A program made the position numbers and the translations under genes. Below are positions 16,877 to 25,743 of a DNA stretch of 64,000 bases, piece by piece. Under the pieces are notes generated by a model, which was not told the DNA's origin, searched no databases, and was given only the letters and a program-made list of their open reading frames with translations. Source of the stretch: Lewinellaceae bacterium. Its GTDB lineage: Bacteria; Bacteroidota; Bacteroidia; Chitinophagales; Saprospiraceae. Position 1 is the stretch's first letter. The number at the start of each line of letters is the position of its first letter. Location: positions 1,550,001 through 1,614,000 of the forward strand of contig JACJYG010000004.1 in the NCBI GenBank assembly GCA_020636215.1. The letters run 5' to 3'.

Positions 16877-19858
16877 ATGAAAAAATTACTTGCTACTTTT
16901 TATCTGCTGGCAGGCCTGAGTTTCGCCCTTTCCGCTCAGGAAACCTTCCCGCTCAATGGGGTTCAAGACCAGCGGGAGCGATTCTACGCGTTCACCGGTG
17001 CCACCGTTTTTGTAACTTATGATCAGAAGGTGGACAACGCCACCCTCCTCATCCGGAATGGCAAAGTGCTATCGGTAATACCGGGCGGGCCCGTGCCGAA
17101 GGGCGCGGTAGAGGTCCGGCTAGAAGGCAAAACGGTGTATCCAGCCTTTATCGACCTGTATTCCGGCTACGGGGTGCCACAGCCCAAGCCGGAACGGGGC
17201 AGCAGCCGCCAAAGAGGCGAACAAATGACTTCCGACAAGCCGGGCGCTTACGCCTGGAATGAAGCGCTCAAGCCTGAATTTCGCGCCTATGAGTCTTTCA
17301 ATACCGATGACAAAACCGCAGATGGCCTCCGACAGCAGGGATTCGCCGCCGTAGCCAGCCAACAAATGGACGGCATTTCCCGGGGCACGGCTACCCTCGT
17401 GGCTCTGGGCGATGAAAGCCCCCACGAGATGATCATCCGGGAACAAGTTGCGCATAATCTATCTTTCCGCAAGGGAACCTCTTCCCAGGATTATCCTAGT
17501 TCGCTGATGGGCGCCATCGCCCTGCTGCGCCAAACCTATTATGATGGACAGTGGTACGGAAAGCAGAAGGAAGAAACCAACCTGTCGCTGGAAGCCTGGA
17601 ACGCCATTCAGGGCCTGCCCCAGGTGTTTGAAGCCGGCAACCGCCTGGAAGCCCTGCGCGCAGCCAGGCTCGGACAGGAATTCAATAAGCGCTACATCAT
17701 CAAAGGCAGCGGCGATGAATACCAACGCATCGATGAACTGAAAGCCACCGGCTCCGCCTTTATCCTGCCGCTCGATTTTCCGGACGCCTATAACGTGGAA
17801 GACCCCTACAACGCCCAGCTCATCAACCTCGAACAAATGAAGCATTGGGAACTGGCGCCTACCAATCCCGGCCGCCTCGCCAATGCCGGCTTCGAGATCG
17901 CCCTCACGATGGATGGGTTGGAAAAACCACAGGAGTTCCTCTCTAAGCTGCGCAGGGCCATCCGTTCCGGCCTGACCGAAAAAGACGCCCTCAAGGCTTT
18001 GACCTATACACCATCCAGACTAATGGGGGTTGAAAAGGAAGTGGGCAGCCTGGAAGCCGGCAAATGGGCCAACTTCATCATCTGCGATGGCAATATTTTC
18101 GAAGACAAATCCCGCTTGCTCCACACCTGGATAAAGGGGAAAGCCTATGTGCACCAGCGCCTGGATTCGAATACGCTTTCTGGGCTGTATGATCTGAAAG
18201 TAGGGGAAACGGCCTATCAACTTGAGGTCGCCGGCGAAGCCGCTTCCCAAAAAATGACGGCCTACAGCGCCGATGGCCAGGATACGATCAAAGTGAAATA
18301 CGATTACACGGATGCGCTGATCACGCTGTCTTTCAGCCCGAAAAAAGGCGAAGGCGCCGTCCGCTTGTCGGGCGCCGCCAAGGGCAAAAACTGGGCCGGC
18401 CGCGGCCAGGATGCACAGGGCAACTGGCTGGACTGGTCCGCTATCTATACCGGGCCGGTGGAAAGCCGCGATCGGAAGAGGGAGGATAAGCCGGAAATCG
18501 GGGAACTTGGCGCTGTCACTTACCCCTTCACTGCGTTTGGCTGGACCGAGCGCCCGAAAGCCCAAACCTACCTGATCCGGAACGCCACCGTTTGGACGAA
18601 TGAAGCGGACGGCATCCTGGAAAATACCGACGTGTTGTTGCAAAACGGCAAAGTTGCCCAGATCGGCAAAGGGCTGAAGGCCAGCGGAGCCATAGAGATA
18701 GACGGAACCGGCAAGCACCTGACGCCGGGCATTATTGACGAACATTCCCACATTGCAATCAGCCGGGGGGTCAATGAAGGGACACAGGCGAGCTCGGCCG
18801 AAGTGCGTATCGGGGATGTGGTCAACTCGGAAGATATCAATATCTACCGGCAGTTGTCCGGTGGAGTGACTACCTCCCAATTGCTACACGGCTCTGCCAA
18901 CCCTATCGGCGGGCAGTCGGCCCTCATCAAGATGCGCTGGGGTTTTGCGCCGGAGGATATGAAATTTAAAAATGCCGACGGCTTCATCAAATTCGCGCTG
19001 GGGGAGAACGTCAAACAATCCAACTGGGGCGATGATAAAACGACCCGCTTCCCGCAAACCCGAATGGGCGTCGAGCAGGTATATGTCGACCACTTCACCC
19101 GCGCCCGCGAATACGGCCAGTTGAAACGCTCCGGCAAACCCTACCGCAAAGACCTGGACCTGGAGGCCCTCCTGGAAGTGCTGGAAGGAAAACGCTTCAT
19201 CACCTGCCACTCCTACCGGCAGAGCGAGATCAACATGTTGATGAAAGTAGCCGATCAATTCGGCTTCCGCGTCAATACCTTTACCCACATCCTGGAAGGC
19301 TATAAAGTGGCGGATAAAATGGCGCAACACGGCGCCGGGGGCTCCACCTTCTCCGACTGGTGGGCGTACAAATTCGAAGTGATGGAGGCTATTCCCTACA
19401 ACGGCGCCCTCATGCACGAACAGGGCGTGACGGTGGCCTTCAACTCCGACGACGCCGAAATGGCGCGCCGCCTCAATCAGGAAGCCGCCAAAGCGGTCCT
19501 CTTTGGCGGCGTCTCCGAGCAGGACGCGCTCAAGTTCGTTACCCTCAACCCGGCAAAATTGCTGCATATCGACAATCGGGTTGGCAGTATCAAGGTTGGT
19601 AAAGACGCCGATGTGGTGCTCTGGTCCGCCCACCCGCTTTCCATGTACGCCAAAGCGGACAGAACCTTTGTGGATGGCATCCAATTCTTCAGCCGAGAGG
19701 AGGACCTGCAACGCCGCGCCGAGGTTCAGGCCGAGCGCAACCGCCTCATCCAGAAAATGCTGAAAGCCGGGCAGGGAGGCGAAAAAACGCAGGGCGCCCG
19801 CGGGCAGCGCCAATATGAGCAGTACCACTGTGATGATGAGGAGGACGAAGCGAGGTGA
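16877..19858 (+). CDS. Exported two-domain amidohydrolase-superfamily protein
   Basis: This 993-residue protein begins with a signal peptide (MKKLLATFYLLAGLSFALSAQ). Two amidohydrolase units follow. The first (about 30-430) has the composite beta-sandwich and a C-terminal LKALTYTPSRLMGVEKEVGSLEAGKWANF but lacks the HxH metal motif (FIDLYSGYG instead). The second (about 560-950) has intact ligands: HSH (about 622-624), CHSYRQSEI, FTHILEGYK and NSDDAE. The second half is therefore the likely catalytic, metal-dependent hydrolase (peptide, amide or imide bonds); the first is probably structural or regulatory. ATG 16877 gives the signal peptide; the longer open frame upstream is not supported. The C-terminus is low complexity and acidic. 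A second amidohydrolase gene follows. Confidence 0.9.
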   Translation: MKKLLATFYLLAGLSFALSAQETFPLNGVQDQRERFYAFTGATVFVTYDQKVDNATLLIRNGKVLSVIPGGPVPKGAVEVRLEGKTVYPAFIDLYSGYGVPQPKPERGSSRQRGEQMTSDKPGAYAWNEALKPEFRAYESFNTDDKTADGLRQQGFAAVASQQMDGISRGTATLVALGDESPHEMIIREQVAHNLSFRKGTSSQDYPSSLMGAIALLRQTYYDGQWYGKQKEETNLSLEAWNAIQGLPQVFEAGNRLEALRAARLGQEFNKRYIIKGSGDEYQRIDELKATGSAFILPLDFPDAYNVEDPYNAQLINLEQMKHWELAPTNPGRLANAGFEIALTMDGLEKPQEFLSKLRRAIRSGLTEKDALKALTYTPSRLMGVEKEVGSLEAGKWANFIICDGNIFEDKSRLLHTWIKGKAYVHQRLDSNTLSGLYDLKVGETAYQLEVAGEAASQKMTAYSADGQDTIKVKYDYTDALITLSFSPKKGEGAVRLSGAAKGKNWAGRGQDAQGNWLDWSAIYTGPVESRDRKREDKPEIGELGAVTYPFTAFGWTERPKAQTYLIRNATVWTNEADGILENTDVLLQNGKVAQIGKGLKASGAIEIDGTGKHLTPGIIDEHSHIAISRGVNEGTQASSAEVRIGDVVNSEDINIYRQLSGGVTTSQLLHGSANPIGGQSALIKMRWGFAPEDMKFKNADGFIKFALGENVKQSNWGDDKTTRFPQTRMGVEQVYVDHFTRAREYGQLKRSGKPYRKDLDLEALLEVLEGKRFITCHSYRQSEINMLMKVADQFGFRVNTFTHILEGYKVADKMAQHGAGGSTFSDWWAYKFEVMEAIPYNGALMHEQGVTVAFNSDDAEMARRLNQEAAKAVLFGGVSEQDALKFVTLNPAKLLHIDNRVGSIKVGKDADVVLWSAHPLSMYAKADRTFVDGIQFFSREEDLQRRAEVQAERNRLIQKMLKAGQGGEKTQGARGQRQYEQYHCDDEEDEAR

Positions 19859-19933
19859 CCCCCAGCCTTCGGCCCCCGAAGAGAACAGGCCTGAGCTGGT
19901 TGCCCGAGGTCGACAGCCGGCTATGGGATGTCC

Positions 19934-20072
19934 CGTTCGCGAGAGACTGTGTCTCGATGCGGGATAACGAGCAAGTCTCCGACTGGCGGGGATAGGTAGG
20001 CCAACAATTCGCAAGTCAGAGACTTGCAGGTTTAGCCGTTTCGGGACGCAGTCCCTCACGAACGTTTTTTTT
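19934..20072. repeat. Palindromic intergenic element ending in a T-run
   Basis: The 316-bp gap between the two amidohydrolase genes has no gene. It contains a 23-bp inverted repeat with 4 mismatches (19934-19956 with 20042-20064) followed by eight T's. Between the arms lies a perfect GCAAGTC-aga-GACTTGC hairpin (20011-20027) and a related half-site near 19971. This could terminate transcription after the first amidohydrolase and also looks like a REP-style element. Confidence 0.65.
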
Positions 20073-20150
20073 ATTAATTCTTGACCCGCAGCACTAGAGA
20101 CTGGCAAATTTTCCCGCATCAAGACGGAGTCTTTTGCGAACGGATAAATC

Positions 20151-20177
20151 AAAACAATTAAAACAATTAAAACAATG
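20151..20177 (+). repeat. Three 9-bp repeats abutting and including the start codon
   Basis: AAAACAATT occurs twice and AAAACAATG once, in tandem; the ATG of the third copy is the start codon of the gene at 20175. No Shine-Dalgarno-like sequence is present, so initiation relies on an A-rich leader built from this repeat. Confidence 0.8.
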
Positions 20178-21467
20178 ACACGATACTTTTCCACCATACT
20201 CCTCCTGGCTGCCGCCCCGCTTTTCATTTTGGCGCAGCCCCCCGCCCCCGCTCCGGCGCAGCAACAGCCGGTATACATCTATGGCGCCACCGCGCATCTG
20301 GGCGACGGGCGGGTGATTGAAAACTGCGCTATTGCTTTTGACAAAGGGAAAATAACCCTGGTTGGCGAAGCTGACAAACAACCCGAACGGGACCTGAGAA
20401 CCTACCGCCAGATCGACGCCACCGGCAAGCACGTTTACCCGGGCTTTATCGCGCCGGCCAACAACCTCGGTCTGGTGGAAATCGGTGCAGTGCGGGCCAC
20501 GCGCGATTATCGGGAGGTCGGTAGCATGAACCCAAATATCCGTAGCCTCATTGCCTACAATACCGATTCCGAGGTCATTCCTACGGTACGTAGCCAAGGG
20601 GTGCTGCTATCGCAGGTGCGTCCGGAGGGCGGCCGTATTTCCGGCCTGTCGAGCGTGGTGCAGCTCGACGCCTGGAACTGGGAGGACGCCGCCTACCGCG
20701 CCGACGACGGCTTGTTCCTCAATTGGCCGCAGCTAGCCTCTTTTAGCCGGCGCGAGCAAGGCGTAGCCACGAACAAAGAATACGACAAGCAGGTCCAGGA
20801 GATCCGGGATTTTTTCACCGAGGCCAAAGCCTATCTGGAGAACCCAAAACCCGAGCAGGCCAACCTGAAGTTTGAGGCCCTGCGCCCGGTGTTTGAGGGC
20901 AAGGTTCGCCTGTACATCGAGGCGCAGGAAGCCCGGGAGATCATCCACGCTGTACAATTGGCCGGCGAATTCGGCCTGAAGCTCGCCATCGTCGATGGGC
21001 GCGAGGCCTGGATGGTCGCAAACATGCTGAAGGACAATGCCGTAGCAGTCGTCCTGCGCGAAACCCACAGCCTGCCCGCCCGGGTCGATTCTGATGTAGA
21101 CCAGCCCTTTAAAACACCGGCCATTCTGGCCGATGCCGGGGTGTTGTTCTGCTTTAGCATCGACGGCTTCTGGCAGCAGCGCAACCTGGCTTTCCAGGCC
21201 GGACAGGCCGTCGGTTATGGGCTGAGTTATGAACAAGCCGTGGCGGCTCTGACTTCCAACACGGCCAAAATACTGGGCATCGACGATCGCACCGGCGCCC
21301 TCGATGTGGGCAAAGACGCCAACCTGTTTATTTCGGAAGGGGACGCGCTCGATGTGCGCAGCAGTAAAGTAGTGAACGCCTTCATTCAAGGGCGGGAGAT
21401 CAATCTGGACAACAAACAGAAGGCCCTCTATCGAAAATTTAAGGCCAAATACGACGAGGGTCGTTAA
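20175..21467 (+). CDS. Exported amidohydrolase-superfamily protein lacking the HxH metal motif
   Basis: This 430-residue protein has a signal peptide (MTRYFSTILLLAAAPLFILAQ) and a Pro/Gln-rich linker. The amidohydrolase fold markers are clear: YIYGATAHLGDGRVIENCAIAFDKGKI at the start, TGKHVYPGFIAPANNLGLVEIG where HxH should be (about residue 94), and the C-terminal ALTSNTAKILGIDDRTGALDVGKDANLFISEGD. The HxH pair is replaced by ANN, and no clear later His ligands are seen, so it may be catalytically dead. It may act with the larger amidohydrolase encoded upstream, perhaps as a subunit. A hairpin terminator follows. Confidence 0.87.
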   Translation: MTRYFSTILLLAAAPLFILAQPPAPAPAQQQPVYIYGATAHLGDGRVIENCAIAFDKGKITLVGEADKQPERDLRTYRQIDATGKHVYPGFIAPANNLGLVEIGAVRATRDYREVGSMNPNIRSLIAYNTDSEVIPTVRSQGVLLSQVRPEGGRISGLSSVVQLDAWNWEDAAYRADDGLFLNWPQLASFSRREQGVATNKEYDKQVQEIRDFFTEAKAYLENPKPEQANLKFEALRPVFEGKVRLYIEAQEAREIIHAVQLAGEFGLKLAIVDGREAWMVANMLKDNAVAVVLRETHSLPARVDSDVDQPFKTPAILADAGVLFCFSIDGFWQQRNLAFQAGQAVGYGLSYEQAVAALTSNTAKILGIDDRTGALDVGKDANLFISEGDALDVRSSKVVNAFIQGREINLDNKQKALYRKFKAKYDEGR

Positions 21468-21492
21468 TATTTTCCTAATTCCCATACGAAAG

Positions 21493-21520
21493 GGGCGAAA
21501 GTGCAATGGCGCTTTCGCCC
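21493..21520 (+). terminator. Hairpin downstream of the second amidohydrolase gene
   Basis: GGGCGAAAG (21493-21501) pairs with CTTTCGCCC (21512-21520) 25 bp after the stop codon. No long T-run follows, so termination strength is uncertain. Confidence 0.6.
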
Positions 21521-21579
21521 TTCGCGTTACAAAAGAGAGCTTGCCCCGTCTTATTATCAAGAAGGATGCGTAGGTGAGG

Positions 21580-21646
21580 TTGAGAAAGGTTGAGAAAGGT
21601 TGAGAAGGGTTGAGATGGTTGAGATGGTTGAGAAAGGTTGAGTTTT
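21580..21646. repeat. Tandem TTGAGAAAGG repeats
   Basis: Six to seven copies of a 9-10 bp unit (TTGAGAAAGG, TTGAGAAGGG, TTGAGATGG) lie in the 306-bp gap between two plus-strand genes. The rest of the gap holds the hairpin at 21493-21520 and otherwise nothing recognisable. Confidence 0.8.
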
Positions 21647-21773
21647 GGATGATCATATCTGCAAACGAGTGGCCTAAACCTTCTAAACTTTCAATTGGAG
21701 CCCAAAAGCTTATGCCATCCATGCAACCTTTAAAGCCCTGAACCTATTTTTATTGATAGACAAATTCCAAGAC

Positions 21774-22397
21774 ATGAAAAAACAGCTGTTGTTCCTGATA
21801 CTATTGGCCGGTGTTTTCAGCGCCCTTTCCGCCCAGCAGGGCACCGTGAAAGTGGATGGGCAGGTATACCCCATCATCGTTGACGACTGTGGCGACACCC
21901 TCATCGTAGCCAACCTCAATGATGTCTCGGTTTCCACCATGCGCTCCTTTGAAAACCGCGAGGATTACCTGCGCTACCGACGCTACCGGGCCTACGCTGT
22001 CAAAGTATACCCCTACGCTGTGGAGGCTATTAAGCTTTTCCGGGAAGTGGAATACGCTACCCAGAATATGAAGGAACGCGAACGCAAGAAATACATCAAA
22101 AAACTGCATAAGGACCTGAAAGACCAGTTTACGGATCCCCTGAAAAGCCTGACCAAAACGCAGGGCATGATCCTCATCAAAATGGTGGAACGGGAACTGG
22201 ATACGCCACTCTACTCCCTGATCAAGGAACTCCGCAACGGACTGACCGCTGCCTACTGGAATACCATGGGATCGTTCTTCGGCCACGACCTGAAGGAGGG
22301 CTACCACGAAGGCCTCGACCCCATCCTCGACGCAGTATTGCAGGATATGGATATTTCGTATGAAATGCCGGCCAGGACGGTGGGAAGCGGGGAGTAG
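21774..22397 (+). CDS. Exported DUF4294 protein
   Basis: This 207-residue protein has a signal peptide (MKKQLLFLILLAGVFSALSAQ) and then a DUF4294 domain: VDGQVYPIIVDDCGDTLIVANL, YRRYRAYAVKVYPYAVEAIKLFREVE, KERERKKYIKKLHKDLKDQFTDPLKSLTKTQGMILIKMVERELDTPLYSLIKEL. DUF4294 is nearly confined to Bacteroidota, where it is an envelope protein of unknown role. ATG 21774 is chosen for the signal peptide; an in-frame ATG seven codons earlier is unlikely. Confidence 0.9.
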   Translation: MKKQLLFLILLAGVFSALSAQQGTVKVDGQVYPIIVDDCGDTLIVANLNDVSVSTMRSFENREDYLRYRRYRAYAVKVYPYAVEAIKLFREVEYATQNMKERERKKYIKKLHKDLKDQFTDPLKSLTKTQGMILIKMVERELDTPLYSLIKELRNGLTAAYWNTMGSFFGHDLKEGYHEGLDPILDAVLQDMDISYEMPARTVGSGE

Positions 22398-22665
22398 GTC
22401 ATTAGGTCATTAGGTCATTAGGTCAAAAGGTCATTAGGTCAAAAGGTCGGTAGGTCAGTTGAAAAGGTGCACCGCAGCTGCGGAGGGGCTTGCACCTTCG
22501 CATCCCGATGAGATCCAGTGGATCGAGATCGGGAAGGTCTGGAGGTCGAGAGGTCTAGAGGTCGGGAGGTCGGGAGGCCGGTGGGTAACTCGAACTTTAC
22601 CCGGCCCTCAAGGACGGGACTCGATAATTTACCCGGCCTCTAGGGACGGGACACGAACTCCTGAA
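22396..22665. repeat. Intergenic short repeats between DUF4294 gene and cysS
   Basis: The 324-bp gap holds a TAGGTCATTAGGTCA-type 10-bp tandem array (22396-22458), a GGTCGGGAGGTC-type array (about 22534-22583) and two near-identical ~28-bp direct repeats (TTACCCGGCC...GACGGGAC..GA, about 22597 and 22631). No gene is visible. Confidence 0.75.
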
Positions 22666-22721
22666 CACTCCCTTGGCAAGGCGTGCAATGCTCTACGGCC
22701 GGAAAAAATAGCCCCACTCTA

Positions 22722-24242
22722 TTACTGCTTCACCCAGGCTGTTCCCTCCTTACTATCCTTCAGCACGATATCCAGTTCTTTAAGGGCATCGCGGATCTTG
22801 TCGGAGGTGGCCCAGTCCTTATTGGCGCGGGCGCTTTGGCGGATGTCGATGATGAGCTGCATCAGGCCGTCCAGTATGCCGTTGGCTTCGCCGCCGGCCT
22901 CCAGTTCATCCTTCAGGCCGAAGATGTCGTAGAGGAAATCGTGGAAAATGGCTTTCAGCTTCGTCAACGTTTCTTCCGTGAGCTGATTGAAGGGCAGGTG
23001 GCCGTCTTTCAGGCTGTTGATCTTGGACACCAGTTCGAACAGCACAGCCAGTGCTTTGGGGGTGTTGAAGTCATCGCTCATTTCCTCGTGCACCAGGCCG
23101 ATGAGCTGGTTGATCTCTTTATCGAGCGCACCGGGCTGCCCCTTGCCGGGGTGGGCCATGGCCTGCAGGGCCTTGTTGGCCTCCATAAGGCGACGGAAGC
23201 CCTTCTCGGCGGCCAGCAGGGCGTCGTCGGTCAGGTCGAGGGTGCTGCGGTAGTGGGACTGCAGCATGAAGAAGCGCACCACCATCGGCGAGTAGGCCTT
23301 GGAGAATATCTCGTTCTGCCCCGTAAACAGCTCCATCGGCCCGATGGAGTTGGACTTGCCGGTCAGCGGGTCCGGCGTTTTGGACATTTTCCGGCCGTTG
23401 AGCAGCAGCATATTTCCGTGCATCCAGAAGCGCACCGGCATGCAGCCGCAGGCGCCGTAGTTCTGGGCGATCTCGTTCTCGTGATGGGGGAATTGCAGGT
23501 CCATCCCACCGCCGTGAATGTCGAATTGTTTGCCCAGGTATTTGGTGCTCATGGCGGAGCACTCGAGGTGCCAGCCGGGGAAGCCCACCGACCAGGGCGA
23601 AGGCCAGCGCATCAGGTGGCGCTCATCGGCCTTGATCCAGATCGCGAAATCGGAGGGGTGGTTCTTTTCGTCCTGGTTTTTCAGGTCGTCGCGGGTTTCG
23701 GTAAAGAGGTCCTCCACCAGCTTGCCGGAGAGCTTACCGTATACGCCGCGCTCTTTGATAAATTTGGCCGTATCGAAGTAAACCGAACCGTTCTTGATAT
23801 AAGCGTAGCCATTGTCCAGAATGTCCTGCACCATTTGGATCTGCTCGACAATGTGTCCGGTGGCCGTGGGCTCGATACTGGGCGACAAGGTATTGAGGAT
23901 GCTCAGAATGTGGTGAAAGCCCAAGGTGTAGCGGTGCACCAATTCCATAGGCTCCAACTGTTCCAACCGGGCCTTTTTGGATATCTTGTCTTCCGCATCG
24001 GAATCCTGGTCTCCTTCCAGATGGCCCACATCCGTGATGTTGCGCACGTAACGCACCTTGTAACCCAGATAACTGAGGTAGCGGTACACGATATCGAATG
24101 ACACGAAAGTGCGGCAGTTGCCCAGGTGCACATCGCTGTACACAGTAGGCCCGCAGACGTACATGCCTACATGGCCTTCGTGCAGGGGCGTGAAGGTTTC
24201 CTTCTCGCGGCTAAGGCTGTTGTATATTTTAAGGTCTTGCAT
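22722..24242 (-). CDS. cysS: Cysteinyl-tRNA synthetase
   Basis: This 506-residue class I aminoacyl-tRNA synthetase charges tRNA-Cys in the cytoplasm. Visible signatures are the HIGH-like HLGN (residues 39-42), KMSKT near 283, and zinc/cysteine-pocket residues Cys30 (YVCGPTVY), GWHLECSAM and HHENEIAQ. A C-terminal helical anticodon-binding domain follows. Length and motif order are normal. The gene stands alone; a TATTTTTG box on the minus strand (24265-24272) could be its -7 promoter element. Confidence 0.97.
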   Translation of the reverse strand: MQDLKIYNSLSREKETFTPLHEGHVGMYVCGPTVYSDVHLGNCRTFVSFDIVYRYLSYLGYKVRYVRNITDVGHLEGDQDSDAEDKISKKARLEQLEPMELVHRYTLGFHHILSILNTLSPSIEPTATGHIVEQIQMVQDILDNGYAYIKNGSVYFDTAKFIKERGVYGKLSGKLVEDLFTETRDDLKNQDEKNHPSDFAIWIKADERHLMRWPSPWSVGFPGWHLECSAMSTKYLGKQFDIHGGGMDLQFPHHENEIAQNYGACGCMPVRFWMHGNMLLLNGRKMSKTPDPLTGKSNSIGPMELFTGQNEIFSKAYSPMVVRFFMLQSHYRSTLDLTDDALLAAEKGFRRLMEANKALQAMAHPGKGQPGALDKEINQLIGLVHEEMSDDFNTPKALAVLFELVSKINSLKDGHLPFNQLTEETLTKLKAIFHDFLYDIFGLKDELEAGGEANGILDGLMQLIIDIRQSARANKDWATSDKIRDALKELDIVLKDSKEGTAWVKQ

Positions 24243-24321
24243 TCCAGCTTCGGTTTTGACGGCGCAAAAATAAGGGCTTTGCCGGATAATCGCTGCGCCG
24301 GCCGTGGATTTTCTCCGGGCT

Positions 24322-24484
24322 TAGTGCTGTCGGCACTAAATAACAGGATATCAAATGGACTCTTTTACCGCCATACCGCGTTGTTCGTCGCTCACATAGT
24401 CCCGCTATGCTCGCTCCTTACGCCTTGTCTGGCGGCAAAATAGCCTCATTTTATATAACCCGCTACATAGCGCCGACAGCACTA
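24322..24484. repeat. Nested inverted-repeat element in the cysS upstream gap
   Basis: The 456-bp stretch 24243-24698 contains no gene. A 13-bp perfect inverted repeat (TAGTGCTGTCGGC 24322-24334 with 24472-24484) encloses a second one (TTTTaCCGCCA near 24363 with TGGCGGcAAAAT near 24430), whose loop again has internal symmetry (ACATAGTCCCGCTATG). The layout resembles a small non-autonomous palindromic element. The rest, up to 24698, is AT-rich leader. Confidence 0.65.
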
Positions 24485-24698
24485 GAGGAATATACGCGAT
24501 TTTGGGGGTTTTAGTTCGGTTATTGTGGGGAACGGCGGGGAAAAACAGCTTTTACGGACAAGGCCCAGAAGAAGATTATAAATGATTAGGCAGGGGCTGC
24601 CCCATTATATTTTGACTATGCTTTGATTTTTATTGTAAAAATTCTTAATTAAGCATAACTTGCAAAAGTTTTTTTTCTAAAAACCAACCCCTTGTAAA

Positions 24699-25739
24699 AT
24701 GAACTACCGCGCTTACCCCCCCCTCTTGCAATCATTGTTATTGCCGCCATTAGCCTAATCTCCTTTTCTATGCAAGCCCAGGTGCTGGTCAATGAAAGCT
24801 GGTCAACCCAATTCGCCACCCCCTCCGGGGCCGGCTGGAGCGCCCTGTCCTGGCGCCTGCCCGCCAACGGTTCAAGTTCCGGCATCGCTTACCGCTATGC
24901 TTTCCCCGATCTGGATTATCAAAAAGGCTTGTACTACCAAAAGGATAGCCAGGGTTATTATTACTTCTGCGGCAATATTGTGCGGCCATTCACTTACAAA
25001 CGCAGTTTGTGTTGTTGAAATGCAGGGCCCGTATGTGGAATCAGAAACAGGTTTTGCGCTTGATACAGGGGACGAGCTTTATGAAACGGATATCATCCAA
25101 TACACCTGGAATATCAACCTGGATATCTGCGCTTTAACCAATGACCCGAACGCTACCATTGTACATAGCTCAGAAAAACCAGGCTTTTGGGTACGCAACA
25201 GCGCCAGCACTTTGTGGGGCCAGCCCGAGATACAGGAACCACCTAATGTTCCTACAGAAGGAAGGTATGGAGTAAAGCCTTATGAATTAGTCCAATTTAT
25301 AGATACACCGTATATCAATGGGTGCATATTTCAGGGAGAACTAATAGGCTATAGTTATAGAGTATACGACAATGGAACTGGTGAAAACTTAGAAGCCATC
25401 ATGCCGGCCGGCCTGGCGCATTGCGAGAGCCCTCGCCTCGCCATTTCTCTGCTAGTTCAATCTGAAAACCCGGTAAGTACTAAAAAAACGGAGCGAAGCA
25501 ACATGCGCTTGTTTCCCAACCCCACTTCAAGTGAGATTGCCCTGGATGGAATTGCGCCAGGTCATCTCGATGTCCGACTCTTCTCTATTAACGGCCAACA
25601 GTTGGTAGTTTTATATCAGGAGAACGACTACCAGGGAAATTTGCTGAACTTAAGCCTCCCAGAAATCCCCCCCGGCTTTTACATCTGCCGCGTCCAATCG
25701 GGGTCAGAAATCATTTCCTTCAAACTGATCAAGCAATAA
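24699..25739 (+). pseudogene. Secreted protein with type IX (type A) sorting tail, broken by two frameshifts
   Basis: ATG 24699 begins MNYRAYPP, then a run of eight C's puts it out of frame. One more C would give MNYRAYPPP-LAIIVIAAISLISFSMQAQ, a good signal peptide, followed by VLVNESWSTQFATPSG.. and DLDYQKGLYYQKDSQGYYYFCGN. A second shift near 25005 leads to the long frame ending in a clear type A sorting domain (MRLFPNPTSSEIALDG... GFYICRVQSGSEIISFKLIKQ). The intact protein would be about 345 residues, exported and secreted by type IX; no catalytic domain was recognised. The C-tract could be a phase-variable switch, a true mutation or a sequencing error. The next gene starts 4 bp later. Confidence 0.7.
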
Positions 25740-25743
25740 AGCC

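Noticed and set aside
22683..24101. Long plus-strand frame opposite cysS
   Set aside because: cysS on the minus strand is unambiguous; the opposite frame is a codon-bias artefact.
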